Assembly: GCA_024305405.1 (NCBI GenBank) | Contig: JAKNDB010000085.1 | Location: forward strand, 496,001-560,000 | DNA: 64,000 nt | Origin: Dirofilaria immitis | Taxonomy: Eukaryota > Nematoda > Chromadorea > Rhabditida > Onchocercidae | Direction of reading: 5' to 3' | Part shown: positions 26,212 through 39,800 of the stretch, piece after piece | Layout: the number at the start of each line of letters is the position of its first letter | How positions within the stretch are numbered: the stretch's first letter is position 1 | Made by a program: the position numbers and the translations under genes | The notes under the pieces: model-generated | The model's input: the letters and a program-made list of their open reading frames with translations, nothing else | Told to the model about the DNA's origin: nothing | Databases searched by the model: none

Positions 26212-26254
26212 TTTAATTTTAAAATTTTACATAAAGAAGTTTCATATAAAGAAA

Positions 26255-26260
26255 TAAACA
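26255..26260 (+). promoter_or_regulatory. Candidate polyadenylation signal of the zinc-finger gene
   Basis: AATAAA about 45 bases after the last stop of the zinc-finger region, followed by AT-rich sequence. Its survival suggests the locus is young or still transcribed. Confidence 0.35.
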
Positions 26261-26756
26261 CTTAAAAAGTTTGAAACTGTAATATACATTGCTGTTACCG
26301 ACATTGTTGATTATCCATATATTTCATAAATTGAATTCTTACTATTTAATCAATTTTTCATACTTTATTTTTGTTCTAACTTTATTTATAATAATTTTTC
26401 TAATATTATTGTTGTTGCTTAATTATAAATTATCCATTTGTTACTGATATTTTTTCATTTAATAAAATTTCCTCTCTCATGTCTATACATTACACCTATG
26501 TTCATCCACTGAAGCATGCACAATACGCAAGCATATAGCATATAGAATATGCAAATGAGTTTTGCTTTACTAAATCAGATTATTGCACGTATGATGCACA
26601 AAAAATTCGTTTTAGAGATAAAAATTTTACCCAACTGTAATATTTTTTTACGCAAAATTATACAGTCAAAATTGTAATACATTGTCATTTTTGCAAATTG
26701 CAAAAAAAAGTAACTGTATCAGTCAGTAATGGATATCTTTTATAATTGCGCAGCCT

Positions 26757-27245
26757 ATTCTGAAATTGGGAATATGCATGATAATATCCTAAAGTGATTT
26801 AATGAACTTGCTAAGCAGTCATTTCCGATAGTGCTTTTCGACATCATCAAACGTCTCCTCTTAATTCGTTTTCTGGAATATTCCTTATCAATTACGAAAA
26901 TCTGAATCAATTATCGTCACACGAATGACCTGCACACGAATGATGGATATTCCGCATTAAACTTACAATGTTAATAATATTTTATCATATCTTCACCCAT
27001 CGATTTGGTTTTCATCCTTCTTCCTTTCTGTTATTCCTACTAAATACATATTGAGTCCAACGAGATTCATTGCGAATTCAAACAAATCAAGAGAAAACAT
27101 ATTTAAATATGAAATTTCAAAACTACAATTCTGAAATTCCAAAAGTCATAAACTAAAACTGAAGAATTTGACCAATTTACTGGATTTTTTTTGATAAAAT
27201 GCATAATTGCATTAATTTTATTATATTATTGCAAAATCACTCTAC
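26757..27245 (-). repeat. Dispersed repeat, copy B (inverted relative to copy A)
   Basis: Matches the reverse complement of 3740-4170. The strongest block is 26763-26985; weaker similarity runs on to about 27245, including an AACTGAAGA.TTTGACCAATTTAC-like block. The two copies differ by many substitutions and small gaps, so insertion or duplication is old. Confidence 0.6.
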
Positions 27246-28970
27246 ATGAAACGAAGTTTTTATTCGTTTTACAGATGTTCTCATATGATATAAATCTTTT
27301 GGTTGACTTTCAAATTTTTCACTGTACTAAATCTCCAATTTTCAATAATAATTGTTACGATATTTCTCACTAGTGTGAATCAGTGTGTGAAGGATTTTGT
27401 GATTGAGGTAATTTTTTTGCATTCTCACCAGCATTCAAATATTTTTAGCAATATGAATCAATTACAGAGTTTCAATTTATGTGATCTGCTGAAAAAATCT
27501 TCTGTATTGTGGGCAATTCTATAATTTCTTATCGATTTAGATTAATATTCTAAATTTCTTATTGATTTTTCCCATCAATTTTAATGATCAAATTTCCCAT
27601 TAATTTTTTTTTACAACCACCGTATTTCAAAAATTATCTTTTCCTATTTTTTTTTTTCGCTTTATTGATTTGAGTTATTATTCATTCGTTTCTTGCATCG
27701 GTGAAACAGTAAATCCAAAATTTGTCTCTTCTCATTCAACTATTCATCCAGTTTCACTGCTTCATCATTATTCATTTTTGAAATTGAAAAGCCCAATACT
27801 CGCCACTCATCATCTTTCACCCAATTTTAGCATTGATAAATGCAATTATTTATTGAATTTGCATTTTCAAATTATATGAAATTATCCGTCTCACATTATC
27901 TTAAAATTTCAAAATTTTCGAAATATTGAGGTGCTATGTTTTTTTCTTTATCCTTTATCACAGCTTAAAGTTATAAAATTTGAAAAAAATTAGATGAAGA
28001 AATAAAAGAAATTCATATCGTAATATCTTATCACTTCTAAAAAATATTTAAATTTAACAGTATGTTGAATGATTAAGTTAAAATTGCTTGGTAAAGAAAT
28101 TTTTTCATGAATAATTTTTAATTATATTAATATTGAAAAAATAATGATTTTTATGATTTATTACAGAGAAAAGATGATTTATTAGCATAATAAAATTATG
28201 CTCAGCAGAGATTATCATGGATAAAAAAAAAACAAAATTTATTTATTCAACTGCTTACGAACTAAACAAATACTTTTCAAATTGACCATTGAAAAGTTTC
28301 ATATTTTAATTTATTTTATATTTTATTTCAAAGTTTCATATTCTGAATGATCGTTTTTGAGGATTGTATAACGCACAATCCCGTATATTTAAACAATCAA
28401 GTGAAGCACAAGTTCTATGTTGGTTGTTTTTTCAATTTTTTTTTTTTTTTGGACAGCTTCATGATTTCCTATATTCAAATGCTTCTTAGAGTTATGATAG
28501 AATAATAGTTTAGGTTGTTAAATTAGTCTGAAAAAATTTTTTTATATCGCATGTCAGATATTAATGAAATTTTTCCATTTAAGTACAACTAATCAATAAT
28601 ATGAGAACTTAAATTTGCATATTATGTGTGAAATTATTTAATGAAAATTTTAATGTATAGCTCAGATTATTTAATGAATTTACGTTATTCATTTAGAGAA
28701 AATTTTTTCTAAAAATTTTATTCCTAGTAAACTTATTTTATTAAGTTTATATTAACTTATATTGCTAAGATTACTAATTGTATTTATTTGATTTAAATAG
28801 TATATAAACATATTTTGAGTGATTTCAAAATTTATAATAACTCAAATTAAAATATGATCACTTTTAAAAACGGTATGGTATGCTCATTCATCTGCAACCA
28901 AATAAATTATTCCTTGATATCTTAAATAAAATGGTACCCATTAAATAAATAATTTTTCTTTATTATTCAG

Positions 28971-29042
28971 GAATTAAGGAATAATTTGAACGATTTCACT
29001 CAAAATATCAAGCTATTGGAATCTCCGAAGCAAACTTTAATG
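28971..29042 (+). other. Orphan exon-like segment, helical (24 codons)
   Basis: Between TTATTATTCAG and ATG|GTCAGG lies an open stretch beginning ELRNNLNDFTQNIKLLESPK. It resembles the orphan segment at 23294-23374 in its start (GAATTA after the acceptor), length and helical character. No neighbouring exons were found. Confidence 0.25.
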
Positions 29043-29690
29043 GTCAGGGTCATTCAAATTATTCATTGCTGTGTTTTCTCCAATTTATCTATCAATTGAA
29101 TAATAGGAAATCTTCAATGATTTCAATTAATATTTCACTCAAAATTAAATTGAAAGAGCACCAAAAATTTCAACAATAAAAAGAAAAATTATTGTTCATG
29201 AAAAAAAAACAAATTCCTAACATTTTATTACCAATGAAATTCAACAAAAGATATCTGAAATGATTGTAACCAAATATGAATTGTAGGATTCCAAGCAGTG
29301 ATTGAATGTAAAATTCGAAACAAAGATATCCTTTTATCTTTAAAGTATTTCAATCAAAAAATCGCAAACATTTTTTCATGATAGATGAAATGGAAAGACC
29401 CAGCGATATTGTCTCTATCAATTTGCGACAACGATATCATTTCTGATATTTGCGCTCCCGCAAAAGATTATCATCATTTTAATTCAACTAATCACAACAT
29501 TTTTCTTCACTTTTTTTTTTAAATAATTTTAATTTTTTCATTCTCATTCATTTTGCTCTCTTTTTCCTTTTTAACTTTTTTATCAAAAAAATTGTAATAA
29601 AATATCAAAAGAGAAAGTAAGGAATAAAATTATGCATGTTGAATAGAATTTAATTTTCATTGCAAATAAAGATTTGAAAAAAAATTGAAT

Positions 29691-29757
29691 AAGGGAAGAG
29701 AGAAAGAAAGGAGAGAGAGAAAGATAAGGAAAAAGAGAGAGAAAGGAAGAAGAGAAA
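29691..29757. repeat. Purine tract (GA-rich)
   Basis: Almost pure A/G on the plus strand, with GAGA and GAAAG units. A second such tract is at 30706-30759. Confidence 0.8.
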
Positions 29758-30705
29758 TACTGATAAAATGTAAAAACAATCGATCTTCCTCATCCAACAC
29801 AATAATTTAAGATTGAACATAGTTTTATATTTTCTCTAAACTTTATCCCCTCTTTTTTTCCAAATTATATTTAATAGCATTAGTTGTGAAGAGATAGAAT
29901 GATAAAATTGATGACACAATGGTGAATGATAGGATTGATTATCTTCTATTCAATATGGCAGGACTGATTTACTATTAATTAACTTAATTATCGAATTTAG
30001 TAAGTATTTGGCTGGAAAAATTTCCTTTTAATATTATTTCTAGTTGTGATTGTGAAAAGAACGAGATGATTATTAGCTGATTTCTTATTTTTCTATTATT
30101 TACTTTTAAATATCAGCATATCGTTTGAAATATTTGTTAGCAATATAGAATTAATTAAATAAATTATGTTAAATATCAAATTTTAACATCAAATTATCGA
30201 TTAATCAATTTCGATATACAATTATTGAAATGAATAAATTTATTTATTTACATTGAATTTGATAGATTGTTTGAATAAAGTAAAACTTTTTCTATCAATT
30301 GTAACAATTTTTTTTTTTTTTTTTCAATAAATATGCTAATTTACGAAATCATCAGTGCTGAATGTAAATTATTATTATCATGCATATAAAATATCGTGGA
30401 AATTTTGCTATTGTTAATATTTCTCTGTGAGAGATCGATCAATTCTTGTTTATTTTTATGAAAACGAAAATATGTATTTTTTTTTTTTTAATATGTTTTT
30501 AAAAGTAAAATATAAAATAATGGATAGACTTATTGTAATCAAAATTTCTTAACTCTTTCTTTTTTTTTTTTTTTTTTTTTTTGTCATATCTCATTTTGAT
30601 AATTTTATTTTAACTTAAATTTTTTCAACATTGATCAAATTGATTTCGCTTTTTGCGTTTAATTTCGATATTTTTAAATTCCACAATCTTATAAATTTTA
30701 TTATA

Positions 30706-30759
30706 AGAGAAGAAGAAAGAGAGAGGAAGAAAGAGAGAGAGAGAGAGAAAAGAAAAAAC
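30706..30759. repeat. Purine tract with (GA)n core
   Basis: A/G-only stretch with a GAGAGAGAGAGAG core. Its pyrimidine counterpart (CT)n lies about 200 bases downstream at 30969-30992, so the two could pair within one strand. Confidence 0.8.
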
Positions 30760-30968
30760 ATTAAGGAAAGAAATGAGCCATTTAATAAAAACATCGATTT
30801 TCATTTAACTAAATTCGCTATTATCATCTATCATTCCTTTCTATTCTTATTTCATTTCCTCCACCTTTTGTCTCCTTCAGTTTTATGTCTCCACGTTATC
30901 GGCAGAAAGGAAGATGAATGATAATTGTGTATAGATCTTATGTCAATACTTTGTTGTTTACAGGCAAT

Positions 30969-30992
30969 TTTCTCTCTCTCTCTCTCTCTCTC
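30969..30992. repeat. (TC)n microsatellite
   Basis: About twelve uninterrupted TC units. Confidence 0.9.
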
Positions 30993-31385
30993 ATACTAAC
31001 GAACATTTCCTTCATTGACATTTAAACATTCAAGATATCGTATGGTCGAGATTCTTGATATTTAAATATGGGATATCCTTATCTCTGGTTGATGAATGAT
31101 ATCATAATGATATTTATCATTAGTCAAATAATTAAACTTGCTATTTAGTATTTTAATTATTAAATGCTATTATTCCTTGTTGTTTTCTTTTTCATTCAAT
31201 TTTTAATTTTTATTCTATTCATAGTATTGCAGGTTTTGTTATCTTAAAAATTAGCAATAAATTATAAAAATAAAGTTTTTCTTTTCTTGAATTTCCAATT
31301 CTTAATTAAATCGATTGAATTAATAACTGAATCAATGCTAATGTTAGCAATAATGGTAAATTACGCTAATGAATCAATTATAATG

Positions 31386-31426
<41 letters not shown>
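31386..31426. repeat. (AAT)n microsatellite
   Basis: About thirteen AAT units. Its translation is an isoleucine run with no biological meaning. Confidence 0.9.
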
Positions 31427-33960
31427 CATAAGTGATAATAATGATATTGATAATGATAGTATGAGGAACAGAATATAATTTTAACATTATGTTATGCTAG
31501 CTTTATACGCTTATATTTATACAAAAATTTCGAAAGTTTAAACTGAATGAAAATATATACAATCATTGTATTATATCGTTTCTTAAATAAAATCTCGAGA
31601 ATAATTGGATAAATTGCAAACCATATCCGATTATTTTTAAATAATTCGAAATGCATTTGAAATTCATTAAAATGTTATCCATATTCTATTCTTCAGCAGC
31701 AGCAACTTGATACTAATTATTAGTTCGAATATTTTCCATAATTTCAATAATACAATCTATAAGAAGCAATCATTTTACTTATCTTTTCATCTTACTTTGG
31801 AATCACCCAGGAAAATCATCTGAATAAATTCAAAGAATAATTGCAGTATTGTTTTGTACAATAATTATATTTAGAATAATTTTTGATCATTTTTAACAAA
31901 CAAAAATACTATGTGATTGATTTATTGATTGATCGAAGGTTCTACGGTTAACTTTAACCGATCAGTTCTTGATATGCTGTAAATAATTCATTTTCGGATT
32001 TAAAATCTTTAAATATTTTAATCAAGAAATTGATTACATGTATTAGTATAATCACAGCATGCGCTATTTTTAGTATTATTTGATATATTGTATTGGATTA
32101 TTTCACCAATAAAGGACATATCAGTTAAATATGATTCAGTTAATCGGATCTACTGAATCGGATACTTCCGGCAATGCTAATCTAATTTAAGTCTTTTTTA
32201 ATACGTTGAAAGAATTTGATAATTTAAATTTTTTGTTTATTTGAATTTTCTCGGGAAACAAATTATAATCCGGGAAAAAAGTATTATGACCTTTCCCTTT
32301 TCTCAACATTATTTATATGGCCGAAAAATGAGGCAAAATATATGCAAGAATAAGGAATTTGAAGGACGTCAAGTTGTGATCAATCTCATCAGGAACGATA
32401 AATTAACACTTGCACATGAATGGAAATTTGAGAATGCTTGAATAGGACGACGAAATGAAATGGTAGAAAATATGAAACAGGACGAATTTAGTAGACAATA
32501 ATTTTATTTTAAAATTTATCTCTTTATAGGAATGAAACTTTAATACAAGCAATTTCAATTTAATTATTTTTGCAAATTGAAACATAACGAAAGAGATTTC
32601 ACTTTCGTTATCTTCATATATCAATGCATGATGAATTCATGGTTTCGTTATTTTTCTTTTAATCTAAATGTTAAGTTAATTTCTAAACTTTTGAATTCAT
32701 CCATTTCTAATTTTCAAAATTTTATATCAATTTATTTATTTATCTCTTTTTTTTCGCTTTATCATTAAACAAAATGTTACTCTAGTGACAACATATTATC
32801 ATCGATTTCATATTTTTTATTTCCATACTTTTGTAATAAAATATTTTTGATTTATTTTAGAAATTTTTATTGACCTAATGGAAAACTGTAGCAGATCATC
32901 TAATCTATTTTTACATTTTGTATAGTTTGATCATAATATTTAATTAATGTTTATAGCTAAAATGATACACATATGATCAATATATCAAAGACAAAATATA
33001 AATTTGGCATTGAAAAGTTAAGCTAAAGTTTTTGACTCGCAAAGGAAAAAAAATTCAGCTTATCGATATTATCAGCAATTTTTAAAAAAATAAAATATTT
33101 TACAGATAGCTTTACAAATTAGCATATTTAGGACGTACTAAGCTGAATTTTGTTATATTTTGCTATCATCTTGGCAATATTTTTACTAATAAACTGTTAA
33201 ACTATGGAAAGTATAAAAATTTTACGTAATTTAATCATAATATATTTAATATTTATCCTAAAAACAAATAGATAGAAAGAAATTGGTTTATCCTAAATAT
33301 GCTAATTCATAAAGCTATCCATAAAATATTTTTATTTTTTATTTTTGTAACGTTGCCTACAACATATGAAATGGATCAGTAATATTGCAAATAATTTGTT
33401 GAAATTCCTTCAATTATTTGCAATCTTATTATGGCAATGTTTTCCGGTCAATGATTGTTATTATCACACTTCATTTGACATTTTACAATGAATTATAAAA
33501 TAATCATTTGAAAATGATCGACTGGTATGATCAAGATGTTATTCGGGAATTATTGGCATTGTTAAACGATGATATTGATTTTAATTTTCCTATTACTGAC
33601 TGTAATTTGTTGAAACTTTTTTTTTTTTTGTTTTTAACAACCAAAATTTCCATACTTACTTGATGTCTCATTAACCGCATCGCTTACATTTTTTTCAAAT
33701 TTTAATTTTCAAATATTTGCCATATTTGACGTTTATTTATTTTGTTTGTTATAATTCTTATTTTCCAAGTCTCTTTTTAAAATGAATATTATTTATAGAT
33801 AATTTGATAAATTATTTAAATTATTAGATAAAATTATTCATTTATTTTTATTGTTTCTTTTTTCTTTTTCCAATAAAATAATAAAATATATATCTGACAA
33901 AAGCATTTAATTTATTTGTTTAATTCAAATATTTCTTTTACATTAATCCAAATATTGTAA

Positions 33961-34047
33961 GAGATTATCATCATTATCAATCGATTCTAGGAGATTATCA
34001 TTATCATCAATCGATTCTAAGAGATTATCATTATCATCAATCGATTA
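33961..34047. repeat. 30-bp tandem repeat, nearly three copies
   Basis: Units at 33961, 33991 and 34021 start GAGATTATCA and contain ATCAATCGATT. The units differ at only a few bases. There are no spacers, so this is not a CRISPR array. Confidence 0.9.
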
Positions 34048-35951
34048 TTTGGCACTTTTCTTTTTTTAACCATTTGACTTCTTTTTCTCGACTATTTGGC
34101 ATCATTCTTTTGTCGACCATTCAACTTCTTTCTTCCATTATTAATAATACAATATCCATACTGCGTGTTGCAGTTGCAGGACAATATACTACATACTGCA
34201 TGTTGCGATTGCAAGTTAATATGCTGCATTGCATGTTGCATGTTAGAAACTGCAATTGATATAAAATATTTATAAACATCATGTATATTTCCTTGTGATA
34301 TTATAATAATAAATGTTAAGAATATAGATTAATACTGTTTTCTTTTTCTCTTTTCTCTCTTTATCTTTTTCGCTACTTTCTTTTTTCATAGAACAATGAT
34401 GTGGAAATAGTGTATATTTTGAAGATAAATAAACGATCAGATCTTTATGAAAGAGAACGAGGAAATGGCAAAAGAGGAGAAAACCTATAGAATGCATTTT
34501 TTCATTATCGGCACGTAATTGACTTCTTGCACCGTGTTTTTTTTATTAGTCTTATTATCGTTTAATATCGGATAGGTTACGCTTAAATTTACGTGTGAGT
34601 TATGTTGCACCCTTTTTGAAAGTTAATTTTTGCGTAGCGTGAAACTAGGAATAAAAAGGATAATGTCATCATTTCAGGTTTTTTATTTTTTTGCTTATGA
34701 AAAAATTTTCAAGTACCATAGAAGTAAAACTTTTCATACTAAGTTGTTGTTATTGTTATTGCTATTATTATTATATCGATGAAAAGAAAGCATTATTAAT
34801 TATAAATGAATAAATTTACTAATATTCGTTTATTTTAGCAACGATTTGACTTATCGATTTGATTTATTTAACGATTAATTACGTGTAATATTTTCAAAAG
34901 TGCTTATCATTATCATCATTTCGGCTTATCTGATTCAAACAACAAAGCCAAATATCAACAGAAAAAAAGCATCAATCGATAGGTATGTGTGTGTCTGTTT
35001 CTATCTATTCGCATTGCTCACAACCGTATGTCGTCATCGCTTATGATTCCTGTGGTAAGCAATTTGATTTTTTTTTTAAAATTATTAATTTATAGCTTTT
35101 ATTACTTAACATATCATTTATTATCACATTTTTATTTCCTTTCTAAAAATCAAAAATTATTAGAATTTTAATTCTACGTCTTTTGTTTAATGATCTTATC
35201 AATTAGTCGGTTCCATTTTCATTTTTTTTTCTTGAAGATCTCATCATTTAGGAATTCTCATTTGCACTGCTTTTTCGAAAACCTTATCAGCCTGTTCGTT
35301 TTATTTCTCTTCTTTTTCTAAAATGTTTTTTCTATAAGAAATATTCTTTGCATTCCATTTCCATTGCTATGGTGATATCTTGACATATGCAAAAAATGTC
35401 TGCATTATTGCACATTCTTCACGATAAAATCATTTTGGCAATTCATCTTTACAGCAATAATTTTATTTATACTAAAAATGTTATGGGCTGAATTCTAAAC
35501 TGAAGCATCTTTTACACCGGAAATTAGTTCGATTAGAAGGTTAATATGAACATTTGCTAGACTTCTTTGATTTTTATATCTTTATCTTTGCTTTTTTGTT
35601 TGAAGTTTAGCAGTATCATATGGTGAAAATTTATGAAATCATTGCCAATTTGTGAAAAAGGAAACAATCTGGGAAATAATGATAAAAATTGAAATGGCAC
35701 ATTCTTTTTTTTTTTTAAATTCTTGAAAACCCATTATTATTTCCATTCTGTCTATCACTGGCTAAAAATTATTCTTTTTGTTATTTCAAAATTTATAAAT
35801 GAATCTTTCTCTTCATTTCGTCCAATAATTCTAAAAATATTTATTTTATATTATATTTATTATATACGAATATATATATGAATACATATATGTGTATATA
35901 TGAATACATTTCTAATTCTTAGTCTGTTTCTATTTTCCGGTTAACTACAAA

Positions 35952-36784
35952 ATGTCGCCAATTCCTTCGACGCCATCACCGTCAGCCTTTTATCGAAATT
36001 TATGGCGTTTAACGGAGCGAAATAAAAAACGAAAGAAGGAAAGCTTAACGAATAGTCATTCGATTAGTGATGAAGCCGTTAATGATTATAACAGTACGCC
36101 GCAACAGCAGCAACAACTATCTGTAGAAACATCAACTGATGCTCAGGACGTGTTACCACCCAAAGGGTTATTTTGTTTTCTTTGTTACTGTTTATTACAA
36201 TCACTAAATGCTCAATATTTTCCAAAAATAATGCTTCCAATTTTAAATGGGATGAGAATTTAAAAGACGATCATATAGGAGAAGTCCGAAAAAAAAGAGA
36301 AATTCGGAAAAAGTATGATAGGGGACGGAAAAGAAAATTGATAAACTAATGAGATATGCCAGTGCAGCTTAATATCTTTTTCTGCTGATTTAATTTATCA
36401 ATATACTTTCGTTAATATAATATGTGTTAAATCGTTCGATGATAAAAATATAAATTCTTTTTTGTCTTTTTCCTACTATTTTTTTCTTTACAGGAAAGTT
36501 ATATGAAAACTTGAGGTTTATTTTTATATTGCCTAAACTTTTGCAATTTTAATTCGGATTTGTTTGGTTTCTGATTTTTTAGTTCATTTATTAGAATACG
36601 AAAATGTTACTGTAAATTGCAGCGTTATCTTTTTAAATGAAATTCCTTTTTATGCTATTTATCTCACTTTCTCTGATGAAAATGTTTATTAAATTTAATA
36701 TATTTTTCTTTCATTACCTCCTATATTTCTAAAATTATAAATACATATTCAGTCTTTTTTTCATACTTATTGTTCTTGCTCTAT

Positions 36785-36821
<37 letters not shown>

Positions 36822-39800
36822 AAGGAGGAGCGAAAGGTTGTTCTATTAAAAACAGGTTCGGTCAAGGTAATGAGTAGAGGAGTACAGTTTTCTCTTCGGT
36901 CGTCTTTTTGCTCTTACTGTTAATTGAACTCTTTATACATGTTGTATATAAATATCATTGTTTGAACGGTGTACGAAATACCGTTAGTTTGGATGATACA
37001 TATGTCGAATGAGTGAAACCTATTTAGATAAATATGTTCTTTTTCTAATATCTTTTTATTTCATTACTAAGGAATAATTCGTTTAAATATAAGTAGATTT
37101 AAAGTTAAATCTATTTTTTCCTTTATTATTTGTATTAGCTATTAATTTTTCAGTAGTGTTATCTATCAGATAGGGAGAGTTATTTTTTCTAGTCTTTTAA
37201 TTTTTTTCTCTAAAAATTCTTATGTGTCTTTTATCAATTTTTAATTTTTCTGCTACTTAATTGTTTTAGCTTTTTTATTGTTTTAGCTTTAATCTTCACT
37301 ATTAATAAAATGATCTTTTTAGATATATCCAGAAATAGTTTTTTTATAACAATTTTTGACTTTTTAGTCTGCTTATGGGAAGATTATGTACGTGTATCAT
37401 TTTCATGATCAATATAGATATGTAATACATGCTCATAAAGTAAGTTTAACAACAAAAATATATTTTAATTCTTTATGTTAAATTATTAACCTAGAAATTA
37501 AATTAAGAGATTAAATGGTATTGCAATTTTAACAGCCTTGAGTCAAAAATATGTTAAATCTATGTTTGTTTGTAAAAATTATTCTTGTATGCATAATAAT
37601 TATCTCTGAGCAATGATAGGAATTTCGTATACTAAGTGTAATTAAAGATGTAAAAAATGAAGGAAATTATTTGCGAAAATAACTTTGTAAAATAATTTGT
37701 AGACAACATTATGAAACTAAAGTCAAATTAGTCGTAATATAAAGAAAATATTTAATTGTGCTTAAATTTATTAGATGTGCTTCTCGATAATGGAAGTTTT
37801 TTACGTTTTTTTAGATTTGAAATAATAAGATGACTGGTGTCTTATTCTTAAACATAAATGACATTATTTGAATTTCGATTAATTTGCGTCGAAATTTAGT
37901 TTGTTTTCAGAGCTAACTAAAAACCATTCTTTATATTTCTATTTCCCAGTTTGATTGCTGAAATGGCTGGTTGGCATAAATTTAAATCCCCTAAGGTATC
38001 AGTGCCTGATAAGGATTTCATTCAGTACTGCATTGATTTCTAAAATATAGCGATTTTCTCCTCATTCATCGTCATCTTTCATTTATATCAAATTATTAGA
38101 CCCTTAGCATATTTCGCTGGCAGCTCATCAGGATGTCTTGATCTTTTATCTTTAAAAGATCTAAATAATTGCTAAAGTATAAGAGGTTTTGCATGTTGCA
38201 TTTGTTCAATTCTTTTGGGAGATAGGTCATTCATGAAATTCAGTTTCGTTTTATTTAAATAGTTCGATTATTCGCTGTTTAACTTTTTAGATTATAGATT
38301 TCATTTGTTCTCTTGATTGCTACCGTAAAGTTACAATTTTGGTTGCTTTTCTTTTATTTTGATCTACCATTAATTTTATTTAATATCTGTTATCTAATCA
38401 TGGATTATCTGTGTAAGTGTAATTACTCACATCTAATCATTCTTCAGGTAAACTATAAATTTTGCATAATTTTAGGCATTGGAATTTGAACATGATGGAA
38501 TGAAATTTCTAGAGAAGAACTTAACGTATTTTTGCTAGGATTATAACCGTAATCGTTACTCATAATAGCATCGCGATTGTATATCAAAAAAATCTATAAG
38601 AGGCATTTAAATAATATAATTGCAAGTGATGGTGTGGGACATCTACATTTCTTCAAACTTCTTTTCAATACTCAATATTTTGAATAAACGAAGGCAGTGA
38701 AGAATTATAAGAGATTTAGATAATTTGCCGCATAAAATAAAGAATTGAATATTTTACGATAAAAGGAATACTTTATCTTTGCTTATATATGAAATGATAA
38801 TAGTAATCAGATATAAAAGTTTGCTTGATCATTTAGTAATAACGGTGAAGAGTTTAATGTAGAATACCTTATTTATTCTTTTTCTTTAGAAATAATCATT
38901 TTATTTATATTAATTTTATTTAATTTATAATCTGCCCAAAACTGATCTAAAATTAAGTTTTCAATTAAATTTTGGCTGAAAAAAGAAATTCATTTTGGTA
39001 TATCCGTTTATTAAATTATATTATCTAAATGACATGTATATTATTTTATACATATGTGTATGGCCTGGTTGTTATTTCTGAGGCGATGCTGAGATGGTTG
39101 AGAGAGTTTATTTACTTTTTTTGGGAAAAATTTTTAAATTTTTTTCTTAAAATTGTCAGTCATTTCTTACTTTTCCAAAATTTCTTTTTTTTAAAAACAC
39201 TGCGACAATCGTAATTCGAAAATTTCACTTGATTAGAAATAATGGTGTTAGAAGTGGAAGATCAAAAACTAAATGAAATATGGTGCCTTAATTCTCTCAT
39301 TCTCGACATTTTTTTGATATATCAAATTAAATTTTTCGACAAATATTTCATCATGCGAAGGCAGTTTGTTTTTTCTGATTTAAGAAATGTCTTTTCAGTT
39401 ACATTTATGTACCTATGCCGCATGAAATTTATTTAATTTTTCATGTCTTTTATTTCAAATCTTCTTGTGTCAAATAAAAACATATTTTAAACTTGAAACT
39501 TAGGCAACTTGAAACATTTCCAGATTTTACGAAGATATCCTATGAAAATTAATGTACTTAATGAATTGCTTAAATATTAATTTCTATAAAAATTAGGAAC
39601 TTTCTGTGGAATCTTCATAATTTGGTATAAATTTAAACTTGTGTTACCAATCCTTCTATACTTATGTACTTATGAAATACTTAATTCACAAATTATATAA
39701 TTCTCCTGATGATTAATTTATAAATGTTTATAGGAATATCATATTAACAAGTAGTTATTATGGTAATGAATTATTTTGAATAACGAATAAAAATAAATAT

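Larger units (their letters stand above)
27246..35951. other. Long intergenic region rich in simple sequence
   Basis: About 8.7 kb with no gene that I can support. It contains homopolymer runs (T runs near 28438-28450, 30309-30324, 30560-30582), purine tracts, dinucleotide and trinucleotide microsatellites and a 30-bp tandem repeat, listed separately. Open frames here are mostly translations of AT-rich or simple sequence. Part may be the promoter or an undetected 5' region of the Numb gene that starts at 35952. Confidence 0.45.

Noticed and set aside
31287..31478. Open frame with a long isoleucine run
   Set aside because: It is the translation of an (AAT)n microsatellite.
33961..34047. Possible CRISPR-like repeats
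   Set aside because: The 30-bp units are directly adjacent with no spacers, in a eukaryotic genome.
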